Source: Paenibacillus riograndensis SBR5 (GTDB lineage Bacteria; Bacillota; Bacilli; Paenibacillales; Paenibacillaceae). Taken from it: DNA of 64,000 bases. The DNA lies in assembly GCF_000981585.1 (NCBI RefSeq), contig NZ_LN831776.1, positions 3,269,187 through 3,333,186 on the forward strand, in the 5' to 3' direction. Positions 36,087 to 44,550 of this stretch are shown here, piece by piece. Positions within the stretch are counted from its first letter, which is position 1, and each line of letters opens with the position of its first letter. The notes under the pieces were generated by a model, which saw only the letters and a list, made by a program, of their open reading frames with translations, did not search any database and had not been told where the DNA came from. A program made the translations under genes and the position numbers.

Positions 36087-36385
36087 AAAACAGGGTAATC
36101 CACAACTACGACATTCTCAATGATTCCTTCCAGCAGTCCTACAAAATGTTGATGAGCCGGATGTGGTCCATACTTGCGCAGGGCTTCCTGATCACTAAAG
36201 GTCACGCGAAGCCCCAGCGTATATCCATGGATGTTCTCCGTTTCCTCCGTCTCGTTCACACCTGCCGTAAGCTCCACAATCCCCGGAATGGAATCCTTCA
36301 GCGCCAGAAGCGTCTGCACCAGCTGCTCTCCGTTGCCGGGCTTATACTGCTCATTAAATCTAAAAACAACAAGATGCTCATACAT
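36083..36385 (-). CDS. Dabb (stress-responsive A/B barrel) domain protein
   Basis: 100 residues. The Dabb pattern is complete: HLVVFRFNE, SIPGIVELTAGVNE, YTLGLRVTFSDQEALRKYGPHPAH and a C-terminal VVVDY. The dimeric alpha/beta barrel occurs in stress proteins and in small cyclases; no role is clear here. GGGAGG precedes the ATG. Confidence 0.88.
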   Translation of the reverse strand: MYEHLVVFRFNEQYKPGNGEQLVQTLLALKDSIPGIVELTAGVNETEETENIHGYTLGLRVTFSDQEALRKYGPHPAHQHFVGLLEGIIENVVVVDYPVF

Positions 36386-36480
36386 GGTTTGGCATCCTCC
36401 CTTTTTTTATTTAGATTATAGCTGCATAACCTGTTCAAGTATACTGCTCCGTCATTCCGATTCGTGAAAGGAAACACACC

Positions 36481-36710
36481 ATGCAGGACCAATTACCTGT
36501 ATCCCGGATCAAAAGTCTGCTCAGAGCATCCAATCCATCCAAATCGACGGGCCAGTTGTGGGCATTAAGCCTATAGGCAACAGAATTGTCCCCATCCGCC
36601 TAAGCTTCCGTTTTATCGATGACCGTGAGCAGGCGATGAAGCAGCTGACCCGCTGGGCAGAAGAGAATAGAGTCAAGCTGACCTACAAAAGATTTGTAAA
36701 ATGGATGTAG
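36481..36710 (+). pseudogene. Frameshifted remnant of a small protein
   Basis: From ATG 36481 the frame reads MQDQLPVSRIKSLL and then breaks. A second frame continues as IQIDGPVVGIKPIGNR, IVPIRLSFRFIDDREQ and NRVKLTYKRFVKWM before a stop. Both halves have codon use like real genes, so a one-base indel near 36525 probably broke a gene of about 75 codons. I do not recognise the family. A third scrap (VVWERDFNHIVALEDYRL) at 36740-36800 is probably another piece of decayed coding sequence. Confidence 0.45.
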
Positions 36711-36841
36711 AAGAGGCTTAAGTCGGGGATTCTATATACCTAGTCGTGGTCTGGGAACGTGACTTTAACCATATTGTGGCTCTGGAGGATTATAGGCTAT
36801 GATCAAATAAAGTTTATACATAAAAAAAGGGGTGCTGAGAC

Positions 36842-37873
36842 TTGAAAGTTCATGTCACTGATCTTAAACACGGCGACTGTCTTCTGACAGACACTTTCAA
36901 TAGTGTGGGTCTGCACGTTCTTCCCAAAAGAACGGTAGTTCAGCGTGAGGAAATCACCATCCTGCTCCGGCACAAGATCGAATACGTGGATATTGAGCCG
37001 CGCACCGCAAGTCATGCCGAAGACAGTGGACTCGGCCACAGTCTGAATGACAACTTCGACCATGCGATCCAGAATTACGAATCGATTTTCCTGGAGGCAT
37101 TGGCCCAAGGCACGTTCACTCAATCCATGGTGGATGATACACTGCAGCCGCTGCTGGAAACGCTGGATACGCAGAAAGATGTCGTATCTTTGCTGCTGCT
37201 GCTCGAACGCGACGACATTGATACATATCACCATTCCCTGCAGGTCGGCCTGCTGTCGTATTATATTGCTGCCTGGATGGGTCATTCCAAAGAGGAACGG
37301 TACGAGATCAGCCGTGCAGGCTATCTGCATGATATCGGCAAAAGCCAGGTGCCGTTGTCTATCTTGAACAAAGCCGGAATCCTGACACCTGCTGAAGAGG
37401 AAGAACTGAAACGGCATACAACCTTCGGGTATGAGATTATCCGCGGTTCGAAGATGGATGAGAAGACGGCACTTGTGGCGCTGCAGCATCATGAATTTGA
37501 GGATGGAACAGGTTATCCGAACCAGATCCTTAAAAGCGGGATTCATCCGTACACGGAGATTGTCACGGTGGCGAATATTTACATGGGATTGACCACCTCC
37601 CGGCTGAACCAGCCGAAGCAAGGGTTGGTTGCTGTACTGCGCAAGGTGCATGAAATGGGCTTTGGCAAGCTGAACGGAACAGTGGTACAAGCACTTACCG
37701 GACATCTGCTGCCGGGCTTTGTAGGCAAAAATGTTCAACTCTCCAATGGGGAAATCGGGACGATTGTGATGAATAACCCGCTGGATATGTTCAGGCCGCT
37801 GGTTAAAGTCGATAATGTGTTCAAAGACCTCTCGCGTGAGCGCAGCTTGTCAGTTGAAGAAATCATTATGTAA
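36842..37873 (+). CDS. HD-GYP domain protein, probable cyclic di-GMP phosphodiesterase
   Basis: 343 residues. The HD-GYP domain covers about residues 125-290 with the metal ligands and signature motifs TYHHSLQVG, YLHDIGKSQVP, HHEFEDGTGYP and IVTVANIYMGL. The N-terminal 60 residues match the short helical region commonly found ahead of Firmicute HD-GYP domains. The enzyme degrades c-di-GMP to pGpG or GMP; the intact HD and GYP motifs support activity. TTG start after AAGGGGTG. A strong terminator follows. Confidence 0.9.
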   Translation: MKVHVTDLKHGDCLLTDTFNSVGLHVLPKRTVVQREEITILLRHKIEYVDIEPRTASHAEDSGLGHSLNDNFDHAIQNYESIFLEALAQGTFTQSMVDDTLQPLLETLDTQKDVVSLLLLLERDDIDTYHHSLQVGLLSYYIAAWMGHSKEERYEISRAGYLHDIGKSQVPLSILNKAGILTPAEEEELKRHTTFGYEIIRGSKMDEKTALVALQHHEFEDGTGYPNQILKSGIHPYTEIVTVANIYMGLTTSRLNQPKQGLVAVLRKVHEMGFGKLNGTVVQALTGHLLPGFVGKNVQLSNGEIGTIVMNNPLDMFRPLVKVDNVFKDLSRERSLSVEEIIM

Positions 37874-37899
37874 ATCAAGCAGCTATGAGATCAGGCATA

Positions 37900-37945
37900 A
37901 GGTTATCCCGTTCGTTGCATAACGGACGTCCGGGATAGCCTTTTT
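37900..37945 (+). terminator. Terminator of the HD-GYP gene
   Basis: An 11-bp stem (AGGTTATCCCG with CGGGATAGCCT, one G-U pair), 20-base loop and a T tract. Confidence 0.85.
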
Positions 37946-38017
37946 GTATGCGGGGAATTTGAATTCGTCTAATAGATTGGCTATGATGAATGAAAGATTA
38001 AGATAGGAGACATGAGT

Positions 38018-38755
38018 ATGAGCACCCAAGATCAGATCGAAAAATTCAAGCAGCTTAAATATGAATTGACCCGTTTTATGATGATTTACAAGTTCGCACT
38101 GGAGGAAATGGAGACCAAAATTGAAATCCTGAAGCAGGAATTCCAGATGCTCCATGACTACAGCCCGATCGAGCATACGAAATCGCGGATCAAATCCCCT
38201 GAGAGCATTATGAACAAAATGCTGCGCAAAAACAACGAGCTGTCGCTGCCTGCGATCAGAGCCACTATTAAGGATATCGCCGGATTGCGGATTACCTGCT
38301 CTTTTATCTCCGACATTTATCAGGTCAGCGCCATGCTGCAGAAGCAGGATGATCTGAAGGTGCTGGGCGTGAAGGATTACATCAAGCATCCCAAGCCGAA
38401 TGGCTATCAGAGCCTGCATCTGCTGGTCGAGGTTCCGGTGTTTTTGTCGGACTGCCAGGAGCATGTCTGTGTAGAGGTGCAGATCCGTACCATTGCCATG
38501 GATTTCTGGGCCAGTCTGGAGCACAAAATCTTTTATAAATACAGCCAGTCCGTTCCTGAGCACCTGACCCGCGAATTGAAGAATGCCGCCGACAAGGCGT
38601 ATGAGCTGGATCTGCAGATGGAGCGCCTGCACCGTGAAATTAAGGAGATTAAGGATGCCCAGGGCGACGATACCGATGTAGAGCTCCGCCGGATCATGAT
38701 CAACAACCAGCAGTTTAATCTGCCGGCGAATTTCATCAAGCTGTTAGGTGAATAA
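38018..38755 (+). CDS. relP: Small alarmone synthetase RelP (YwaC/SasA type)
   Basis: 245 residues. The synthetase domain matches my memory of B. subtilis YwaC rather than YjbM: PIEHTKSRIKSPESIMNK, DIAGLRITCSFISDIYQ, DYIKHPKPNGYQSLHL and VQIRTIAMDFWASLEHKI. It makes (p)ppGpp or pGpp from GDP/GTP or GMP and ATP, without a hydrolase domain. An acidic C-terminal coiled tail is typical. TAGGAG lies 2 bases before an ATG at 38012 and 8 before ATG 38018, so the latter is the better start. Transcription usually follows cell-wall stress. Confidence 0.9.
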   Translation: MSTQDQIEKFKQLKYELTRFMMIYKFALEEMETKIEILKQEFQMLHDYSPIEHTKSRIKSPESIMNKMLRKNNELSLPAIRATIKDIAGLRITCSFISDIYQVSAMLQKQDDLKVLGVKDYIKHPKPNGYQSLHLLVEVPVFLSDCQEHVCVEVQIRTIAMDFWASLEHKIFYKYSQSVPEHLTRELKNAADKAYELDLQMERLHREIKEIKDAQGDDTDVELRRIMINNQQFNLPANFIKLLGE

Positions 38756-38812
38756 AGGAGGTAATACATAGAGGTTTTTTTGAAAATCAGTAAAGTGGAG
38801 GAGAGATGAGCT

Positions 38813-40438
38813 TTGAGCACGCCTGATCTTCGCAGCATAACCGTCAATCAAATCGGCTATTCCACAGAAGGAGTCAAGATCGCCGTTATCAATGGGGAAG
38901 GGCAGAATTTCCGGGTAATCCATGAAGAGACAGGGACTGTGGTGTATGCCGGGAAGTCCGGCGCTGCCGTGCTGGATAAGCCCAGCGGTGCCAAGGCCCA
39001 AACGGCTGATTTCTCGGAAGTCCGAACCGCAGGGAGATATTACGTTGAAGGGGAAGACGGAGCAGTATCCGCTTCCTTTGTGATTGCCAACAAGCCCTAT
39101 CAGGAGCTGCAGCAGGGACTTTTGAAAGCCTTTTATTATTTCCGCTGCGGTGTGGAGCTGACCGGGGAATATGCTGGTCCGTGGGCACACGGTCCATGCC
39201 ATACGGCAGAAGGCATCGTGCACGGGCAGCCGGAGAAGCGCCTCGATTGCTGCGGAGGCTGGCATGATGCCGGCGATTACGGCAAATACTCCGGCCCCGG
39301 CGCCAAGGCTATTGCCGATCTGCTGTTGGCCTATGAGCTGTATCCGGCAGCTTTTGCCGCTGCGGTTCCGCTGCCGGAGAGCGACGGCAGGACGCCGGAT
39401 GTACTGCTGGAGTGCAGGGTGGAGCTGGATTGGCTGCTCAAGATGCAGGAAGCCGGTACAGGCGGAGTGTACCACAAGCTGACGACACTGAGCTTCCCCG
39501 GCCTTGATGTGATGCCGGAGGACGATACTGCGGAGCTGTATATCTCACCGGTATCGGCGGCTGCTACGGGCGACTTTGCCGGGGTGATGGCGATGGCGGC
39601 AAGAGTCTATGAGCCATATGATCAGGCTTATGCACGCCGGTGCCTGGCGGCGGCGCAGGCCGCCTGGACTTGGCTGGAGCAGCATCCCGGGGTTTCTGGT
39701 TTCACTAATCCGCCGGGAATAACTACGGGTGAATACGGAGACGGGAATGATCAGGACGAGCGGTTCTGGGCAGCCGCAGAACTTTACCGTGCTACCGGCA
39801 GGGAAGTCTATCACGAGGCGGCTCAGGCGCTGGCGAAGCAGCCGTTCCCGAAATACAGCCTGGGCTGGGCAGATATGGGCGGCTACGGCACGCTGGCGTA
39901 TCTTCTGAGCGGGGAATCCGCTGCTCAGACGGCGTTGTATGCTTCGCTGAAGCAGGGGCTGCTTGCTGAAGCTGACCGGCTGGTACGGCTGAGCCGGGAC
40001 GACGGATACCGGATTTCCCTGCGGGAAGAAGATTATATCTGGGGCAGCAATATGCTGGTGATGAACAATGCCATGCTGCTGCTGGCGGCAGAGCATTTCA
40101 GCGGGAACATAGCCTATGCTGATTGCGCGCTGGATCATCTGCATTATCTGATGGGCCGCAATGTGCTGGACATCAGCTATGTGACCGGGTTCGGCGACCG
40201 TCCGGTGATGCACCCGCATCACCGCCCCTCTGTAGGGGATGGTGTTGCCGACCCTGTGCCCGGCATGGTATCCGGCGGACCCGACCGCGGGCTGCATGAT
40301 GAGTATGTTGCGCTGCATCTGCAAGGCAAGCCGGCCGCGCAGTGCTTTGCCGATCATGACCTCAGCTATTCCACGAATGAGGTCACGATCTATTGGAACT
40401 CTCCGGCCGTGTTTGTGACGGCCCGGTTTAATGTCTAA
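38813..40438 (+). CDS. Glycoside hydrolase family 9 enzyme, intracellular
   Basis: 541 residues. An N-terminal Ig-like CelD_N domain (about 1-95, VNQIGYSTEGVK) precedes the alpha6/alpha6 barrel. Catalytic signatures are GGWHDAGDYGKYSGPG (base Asp), HPHHRPS and the acid Glu in STNEVTIYWNSP. With no signal peptide, it fits cytosolic GH9 members that cut cellodextrins or glucosamine oligomers after uptake. TTG start after GGAGGAG. Its end overlaps the first in-frame ATG of the next gene. Confidence 0.9.
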   Translation: MSTPDLRSITVNQIGYSTEGVKIAVINGEGQNFRVIHEETGTVVYAGKSGAAVLDKPSGAKAQTADFSEVRTAGRYYVEGEDGAVSASFVIANKPYQELQQGLLKAFYYFRCGVELTGEYAGPWAHGPCHTAEGIVHGQPEKRLDCCGGWHDAGDYGKYSGPGAKAIADLLLAYELYPAAFAAAVPLPESDGRTPDVLLECRVELDWLLKMQEAGTGGVYHKLTTLSFPGLDVMPEDDTAELYISPVSAAATGDFAGVMAMAARVYEPYDQAYARRCLAAAQAAWTWLEQHPGVSGFTNPPGITTGEYGDGNDQDERFWAAAELYRATGREVYHEAAQALAKQPFPKYSLGWADMGGYGTLAYLLSGESAAQTALYASLKQGLLAEADRLVRLSRDDGYRISLREEDYIWGSNMLVMNNAMLLLAAEHFSGNIAYADCALDHLHYLMGRNVLDISYVTGFGDRPVMHPHHRPSVGDGVADPVPGMVSGGPDRGLHDEYVALHLQGKPAAQCFADHDLSYSTNEVTIYWNSPAVFVTARFNV

Positions 40439-40466
40439 GGAAATGTCTGCTAAGGAGCGAATTTCA

Positions 40467-41168
40467 GTGAACCCTTACCAAGTGATCAGCCTGGACATGT
40501 TCCAGACCCTGGTGAACATTGAAGGCCGGAGGAACCACATCTGGAGGCCGATTCTGCAGCAGGATTTTAGCGAAGCGCGGGCTTTGGAGCTGGGTCAGGC
40601 CCTGTTAACGCATTATTTTGCACAGGCGGCAGCCATTCGGGATGCCGGGAGCTTTTGCACCAGTCAGGAAATATACCGCAGGGGCTTTGAGAAGGTGTTC
40701 CAGGAGCATCTGCTGAGCTTTGATTGCCATGAAGCTGTAGATATTCTCTTTGCCGAGCACCGGCTGTCCGGCCTCTATGCAGATACCGTGCCTTTCCTGC
40801 AGAAGATCTCTGAAGCGTATCAGATCTGCATTGTCAGCGACACGGATACCCTGATGCTGCCGGATTTCTATAAGGAGTATCCCATCAAGCTGTTTACTTC
40901 AGAAGATTACGGCTCCTACAAAAATGACGGACGGAACCGGATGTTCACTGAGGTTATCGCGTACTACGGCGTGCAGCCGGAGGAAATACTTCATATTGGA
41001 GACTCTGCCTCGGATGTGCTGGGAGCGGCAAGAGCGGGAATCCGCAGCTGCTGGATCAACCGGACCGGATCAAGCTGGAAGCATACTGTGCAGCCGGATT
41101 ATACAGTAAGCAATCTGGAAGAGCTTTATCCCATTCTTGAGCCGGGTGCTCCTGCAGAGCCTGCTTGA
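40467..41168 (+). CDS. HAD-superfamily hydrolase
   Basis: 233 residues. HAD motifs are in order: I SLDMFQTL (nucleophile Asp), II VSDTDT, III lysine in SYKNDG, IV HIGDSASDVLG. The helical cap lies between motifs I and II. It hydrolyses a phosphomonoester; substrate is unknown. The frame opens at ATG 40431 inside the GH9 gene, but AAGGAG 9 bases before GTG 40467 supports that start. It is probably co-transcribed with GH9, which suggests a sugar phosphate substrate. Confidence 0.85.
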   Translation: MNPYQVISLDMFQTLVNIEGRRNHIWRPILQQDFSEARALELGQALLTHYFAQAAAIRDAGSFCTSQEIYRRGFEKVFQEHLLSFDCHEAVDILFAEHRLSGLYADTVPFLQKISEAYQICIVSDTDTLMLPDFYKEYPIKLFTSEDYGSYKNDGRNRMFTEVIAYYGVQPEEILHIGDSASDVLGAARAGIRSCWINRTGSSWKHTVQPDYTVSNLEELYPILEPGAPAEPA

Positions 41169-41424
41169 TCGTTACAGGATCAGCAGGCGCAATCGGCAGG
41201 GCAATTGCTGAGGTTCTGCTGCGTGAAGGCGCAGAGGTGCTGATTAACGGGCGTTCGGAAGACAAGGTTAACGCGGTGGTCCAGGATTGAAGCATAAGCA
41301 TACCGGAGCCAGGGTGCTGCCGGCTGTGGCTGATCCCGGAAATGAACAGGGCTGTGATAGAATGGTGGAGCAGTTTCCCGAAGCACTGCGTGCAGATGGC
41401 GGATGGGTTCGCAGCGTGTTCTAA
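41168..41424 (+). pseudogene. Remnant of a short-chain dehydrogenase gene
   Basis: The frame reads LIVTGSAGAIGRAIAEVLL, then REGAEVLINGRSEDKVNAVVQ, and after a one-base shift near 41288 continues as LKHKHTGARVLPAVADPG and EQFPE before unrelated codons. This is the first third of an SDR: the TGxxxGxG site is intact but there is no start codon, NNAG or YxxxK. It directly abuts the HAD stop. Confidence 0.75.
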
Positions 41425-41426
41425 AG

Positions 41427-41551
41427 AGAAAATTTCATAGAGCCTTCATATGCCTGATCCGGGAACTCTGGATCAGGCGATTCAGCGATACAACTGGCAT
41501 AACCGCTATCATCTTGCGCAGATCACCTCTTGGATTAACCGAAGCGGCTGA
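41427..41551 (+). pseudogene. Remnant of a DinB/YfiT-type bacillithiol transferase gene
   Basis: Fragments FIEPSY and, after a shift, PDPGTLDQAIQRYNWHNRYH then LAQITSWINRSG read like the C-terminal end of YfiT/BstA proteins (compare YAWHxxHHxAHI). The rest of the gene is gone. Together with the SDR fragment this makes a 390-base graveyard. Confidence 0.6.
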
Positions 41552-41569
41552 TAATTCACAGTGAATTGA

Positions 41570-41616
41570 AAAGAGCAAGCGGATTCGGGATCTGTTCCCG
41601 CCGCTTGCTCTTTTTC
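41570..41616. terminator. Bidirectional terminator downstream of the remnants
   Basis: A 13-bp perfect stem (AAAGAGCAAGCGG with CCGCTTGCTCTTT), 18-base loop, T tracts on both strands. It can end the GH9-HAD transcript and that of the convergent hydrolase. Confidence 0.9.
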
Positions 41617-41640
41617 TCTGTTTTGGGCTCCGGTAAATCT

Positions 41641-42507
41641 TTAGTCCCGGCTGGCCTGAACGATTTTATCGGCAATCTCCTTGGGCGCATAATGGGGAGC
41701 GGCCATATGATCCCCGGTGCCTTCAATGAAACGGTATACTCCTAAATGGCCGGATTGAACCGGATGCCAGCCATAGGACGGGAGCTCGGGCATCGCGATA
41801 TCCTCGGTCAGATACAGATAGCTTTTTGGTGTTTTCAGGCTGTAGAACTTCTTAAGGTCCAGCTTCTGAAACAGAGGGCCTGCCGGTTCAGGTATCACCT
41901 TTTTATAGAGCAACTTTGCCTGCTCCAATGTAGCTGTATTGACGAAGGTGTCACGGAACAGGTCAAAGGGAAGCATGATGGTGTTGTTGCCCGAGGCCTT
42001 GCTGAGTCCCAGGAACAGCTCTGCTGCCGGAGGGGGAAATTGATCGGCTGCGCTCTGTCCGTCCAGCGGGGCGAAGGCATCAAAAAACACCAGCCGCTTC
42101 AACCGGTCGGGCACTTGTTCGGCTGTTTTTTGGATGACTGTGCCTCCGAAGCTGTGTGCAAGCAAAATAATATGATGGAGATCCTTCTGCTTAATAAAAT
42201 CAACGACAGACTGTGTCTCCTGCTCGTGTGTAACATTTTTGTCCGGATCCGCTCCATGCCCGGCATACTCCGGCGTGTAGACGGTATGTCCCATTTTCCG
42301 CAGCTCAGCCGCAATGCCATCCCAAAAGCTTGCATCCACCCAGGCCCCGTGTACGAGGACAAAAGTTAATGCTCCGGAAGGTGCGGGTTTGCTTTTTAAT
42401 GCTGATGCTTCGGCTGCGGCTCCACCAAAAGGCAGTGCCGTCAAAAGAACAAGAAATGCCATGAAAATGGCGAGCGTTGGCAAGGTTTTGTTTCTGATCC
42501 ATTTCAT
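41641..42507 (-). CDS. Secreted alpha/beta hydrolase
   Basis: 288 residues. The signal peptide (MKWIRNKTLPTLAIFMAFLV, cleavage probably after GGAAAEASA) is followed by a canonical fold: the oxyanion HGAW, nucleophile elbow LLAHSFGGTV, and histidine GTGDHMA near the C-terminus. It resembles salicylate esterase/hydroxynitrile-lyase-like bacterial esterases. AGGAGG precedes the ATG. It is divergent from the diguanylate cyclase gene, with a hairpin-rich 230-base gap. Confidence 0.85.
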   Translation of the reverse strand: MKWIRNKTLPTLAIFMAFLVLLTALPFGGAAAEASALKSKPAPSGALTFVLVHGAWVDASFWDGIAAELRKMGHTVYTPEYAGHGADPDKNVTHEQETQSVVDFIKQKDLHHIILLAHSFGGTVIQKTAEQVPDRLKRLVFFDAFAPLDGQSAADQFPPPAAELFLGLSKASGNNTIMLPFDLFRDTFVNTATLEQAKLLYKKVIPEPAGPLFQKLDLKKFYSLKTPKSYLYLTEDIAMPELPSYGWHPVQSGHLGVYRFIEGTGDHMAAPHYAPKEIADKIVQASRD

Positions 42508-42657
42508 TTTTCGGAAGCCTCCTGAAGGTGGGTTGGTCAAGTCATTACCTTGAGATTCTGCCCCAATGCATTCCAAAAAATGTGCTTGCCAGACAAAGGT
42601 TTTGGTAAAAAAAACTGCGGGTGGACTCTCTTCCCCAATCGTATATATAATCAAGTA

Positions 42658-42699
42658 GAAACGGCTTCGCAGGCCTCTAAAAGAGGCGGCTTCCGTTTC
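42658..42699. other. Large hairpin in the leader of the diguanylate cyclase gene
   Basis: GAAACGG pairs with CCGTTTC, and inside GCCTCT with AGAGGC around AAA. It ends 39 bases before the gene. There is no T tract, so it is a stable leader structure or protein site rather than a terminator. It does not match c-di-GMP riboswitch consensus that I recall. Confidence 0.5.
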
Positions 42700-42738
42700 A
42701 TCGAGAACTGCCGCCCATGAGCACAAGGAGGTTAAGGA

Positions 42739-44334
42739 ATGCCCAGACTGGGAGGAGCAGGACAAAGACCACAGAAAAAACTCAGTCTTACCCTACTGCT
42801 GATCGGTCTGGTCACACTGGTGGTTCTGCTGACTTCGACGATCCTGCTCACCGCTTCATATCATTCAAAAAAAAAGTCGCTCATAGAAACGACCCTGAAT
42901 TTGAATCTGGCCAATGCCGAACGCATGAGCCGGACAATGGATTCTCTATTCCGTTCCATGCGCAGCAGTATGGAATACAGCGCGGACAAGCTGTCCAAGC
43001 TCCATGAGCTGTCACCCGGGCAGGTGAATGATTACCTTGAATTGATGCGCAAGAGCAGCACTTATTTTAATTCAATTCTTCTGGTAGGGGCAGATGGAAT
43101 CGTCCGCAATACCTCACCGGCAACGCTTGGAATGGAGGGCAAACCGGTTATGTCCCCCTGGGCGGTGGAAGCGCTTCGTCTTAAAAAACCATATCTCTCT
43201 GAGCCATACACCGCTCTTTCGACGGGGAGAATGATCGTTTTTATGAGTGAGCCGGTATATGACCCGGATAAACATTATCTCGGGCAGCTGGGCGGCACAA
43301 TCTACCTGCAGGATAACAATATCCTAAATATGATCTTTGGCAACACGAATGATATTGACGCTTCCGGATCGTATTATTATATTGTCAGCTCCAGCGGGCA
43401 TCTGCTGTTCCATCCCGACAAAGAACGGATTAACGAAGATGTCAGCAGCAGTGAAGTTGTCCAGGAATTGATGAAAGGCAACAGCGGGCAGAGAGAGGCG
43501 TTCAACATAAGAGGGGTCCGGATGCTGGCCGGCTATTCAAGTGTTCAGGCCAATGGATGGGGAATTGTAGCAGTATCCCCTGTGAGCTTCATTCAGGAGG
43601 AGCTGTGGAGCCAACTCCGTATTACTCTTGCTTATACGTTGATTCCCTTTGTGATTCTGCTGCTTCTTGCTGTTCTCCTGTCCCATCAATTAGCCCAGCC
43701 CTTTGTCATGCTTGCTGATCTGATGAGCAGAGTGGGCAAGGGAAAAGCAGAGCTGCCTGAACTGAAGCCGCACTGGAACCGGGAGGCGGACCTGTTGACC
43801 AAAGCGGTCACCATAGCCTGGAGTAATATCCAGAAGCATACAGACCAGCTCACCCAGGCAGCGATGACGGATCTTTTGACAGGCCTGGCCAACCGCAGAT
43901 CCCTTGAGCTTACCATGAATCAGTGGATTGCCGCGCAGTTTTCGTTTTCTGTGATTGTGCTTGATGTCGATAAATTCAAATTTGTGAATGACACCTACGG
44001 CCACCTGGCAGGAGATGAGGTTCTGAAGCAGGTTGCAGATATATTGAAAATGAGCATACGTCCGGGGGATGTCTGCTGCCGTTATGGCGGAGAGGAATTC
44101 GTTGTGCTTCTTCCGCGAACCAAGGCTTCGGATGCTTATACCGTGGCGGAACGAATCCGCAAAACGCTGGAAACCTCTGTAGTTTCACAGACGGTAAAAG
44201 TGACCTCCTCCCAGGGAATCGCCCATTATCCGAGCCACGGCAGTTCTCTGGAGGAACTGCTGCAGCAGGCGGACCGTGCAATGTATAAGGCCAAAGGCCT
44301 GGGCAGGAACCGGACGGTTATAGCTGAGGAGTGA
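42739..44334 (+). CDS. Membrane diguanylate cyclase with extracellular Cache-like sensor
   Basis: 531 residues. The first helix (LLIGLVTLVVLLTSTILL) and the second near residue 300 (YTLIPFVILLLLAVLL) flank a double-Cache-like sensor of about 250 residues. The GGDEF domain covers about 370-530: MTDLLTGLANRRSLE, DVDKFKFVNDTYGHLAGDE, active site RYGGEEFVVLL, with an inhibitory RxxD site (RPGD) five residues before it. It makes c-di-GMP and is probably feedback inhibited. A possible HAMP-like linker follows helix two. GGAGG-type site lies before ATG 42739. Confidence 0.9.
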   Translation: MPRLGGAGQRPQKKLSLTLLLIGLVTLVVLLTSTILLTASYHSKKKSLIETTLNLNLANAERMSRTMDSLFRSMRSSMEYSADKLSKLHELSPGQVNDYLELMRKSSTYFNSILLVGADGIVRNTSPATLGMEGKPVMSPWAVEALRLKKPYLSEPYTALSTGRMIVFMSEPVYDPDKHYLGQLGGTIYLQDNNILNMIFGNTNDIDASGSYYYIVSSSGHLLFHPDKERINEDVSSSEVVQELMKGNSGQREAFNIRGVRMLAGYSSVQANGWGIVAVSPVSFIQEELWSQLRITLAYTLIPFVILLLLAVLLSHQLAQPFVMLADLMSRVGKGKAELPELKPHWNREADLLTKAVTIAWSNIQKHTDQLTQAAMTDLLTGLANRRSLELTMNQWIAAQFSFSVIVLDVDKFKFVNDTYGHLAGDEVLKQVADILKMSIRPGDVCCRYGGEEFVVLLPRTKASDAYTVAERIRKTLETSVVSQTVKVTSSQGIAHYPSHGSSLEELLQQADRAMYKAKGLGRNRTVIAEE

Positions 44335-44338
44335 ATTG

Positions 44339-44371
44339 AGGCATCTTCCGCTGAAGAAGGTGCCTTTTTGC
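44339..44371 (+). terminator. Terminator of the diguanylate cyclase gene
   Basis: AGGCA..CTTC pairs with GAAG..TGCCT and is followed by TTTTTG. Confidence 0.7.
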
Positions 44372-44414
44372 AAATATAGTAATTTATATGCTTCGTGCTA
44401 TATAGTATTCTTCT

Positions 44415-44450
44415 AAACGGGTACCGTCCTTATAAGGACGGTACCCGTTT
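44415..44450. other. 36-bp perfect palindrome
   Basis: Half-site AAACGGGTACCGTCCTTA is followed at once by its exact reverse complement, with no spacer. It lies about 100 bases before the cupin gene. It can form an 18-bp hairpin or cruciform; T content after it is modest, so terminator function is possible but not certain. Confidence 0.85.
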
Positions 44451-44550
44451 CTGCTTGTGCGGCAGAAAAAATATTCACATGGGCCTGGGCGGATACATAT
44501 TCTAACGCAGGAACGATAAAAAACGGATTGGCGGAAAGGAAGGCGTTCAG

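Noticed and set aside
41453..41477. Hairpin CCTGATCC/GGATCAGG as a terminator
   Set aside because: It lies within the DinB remnant's coding sequence, has no T tract, and a strong terminator follows 100 bases later.
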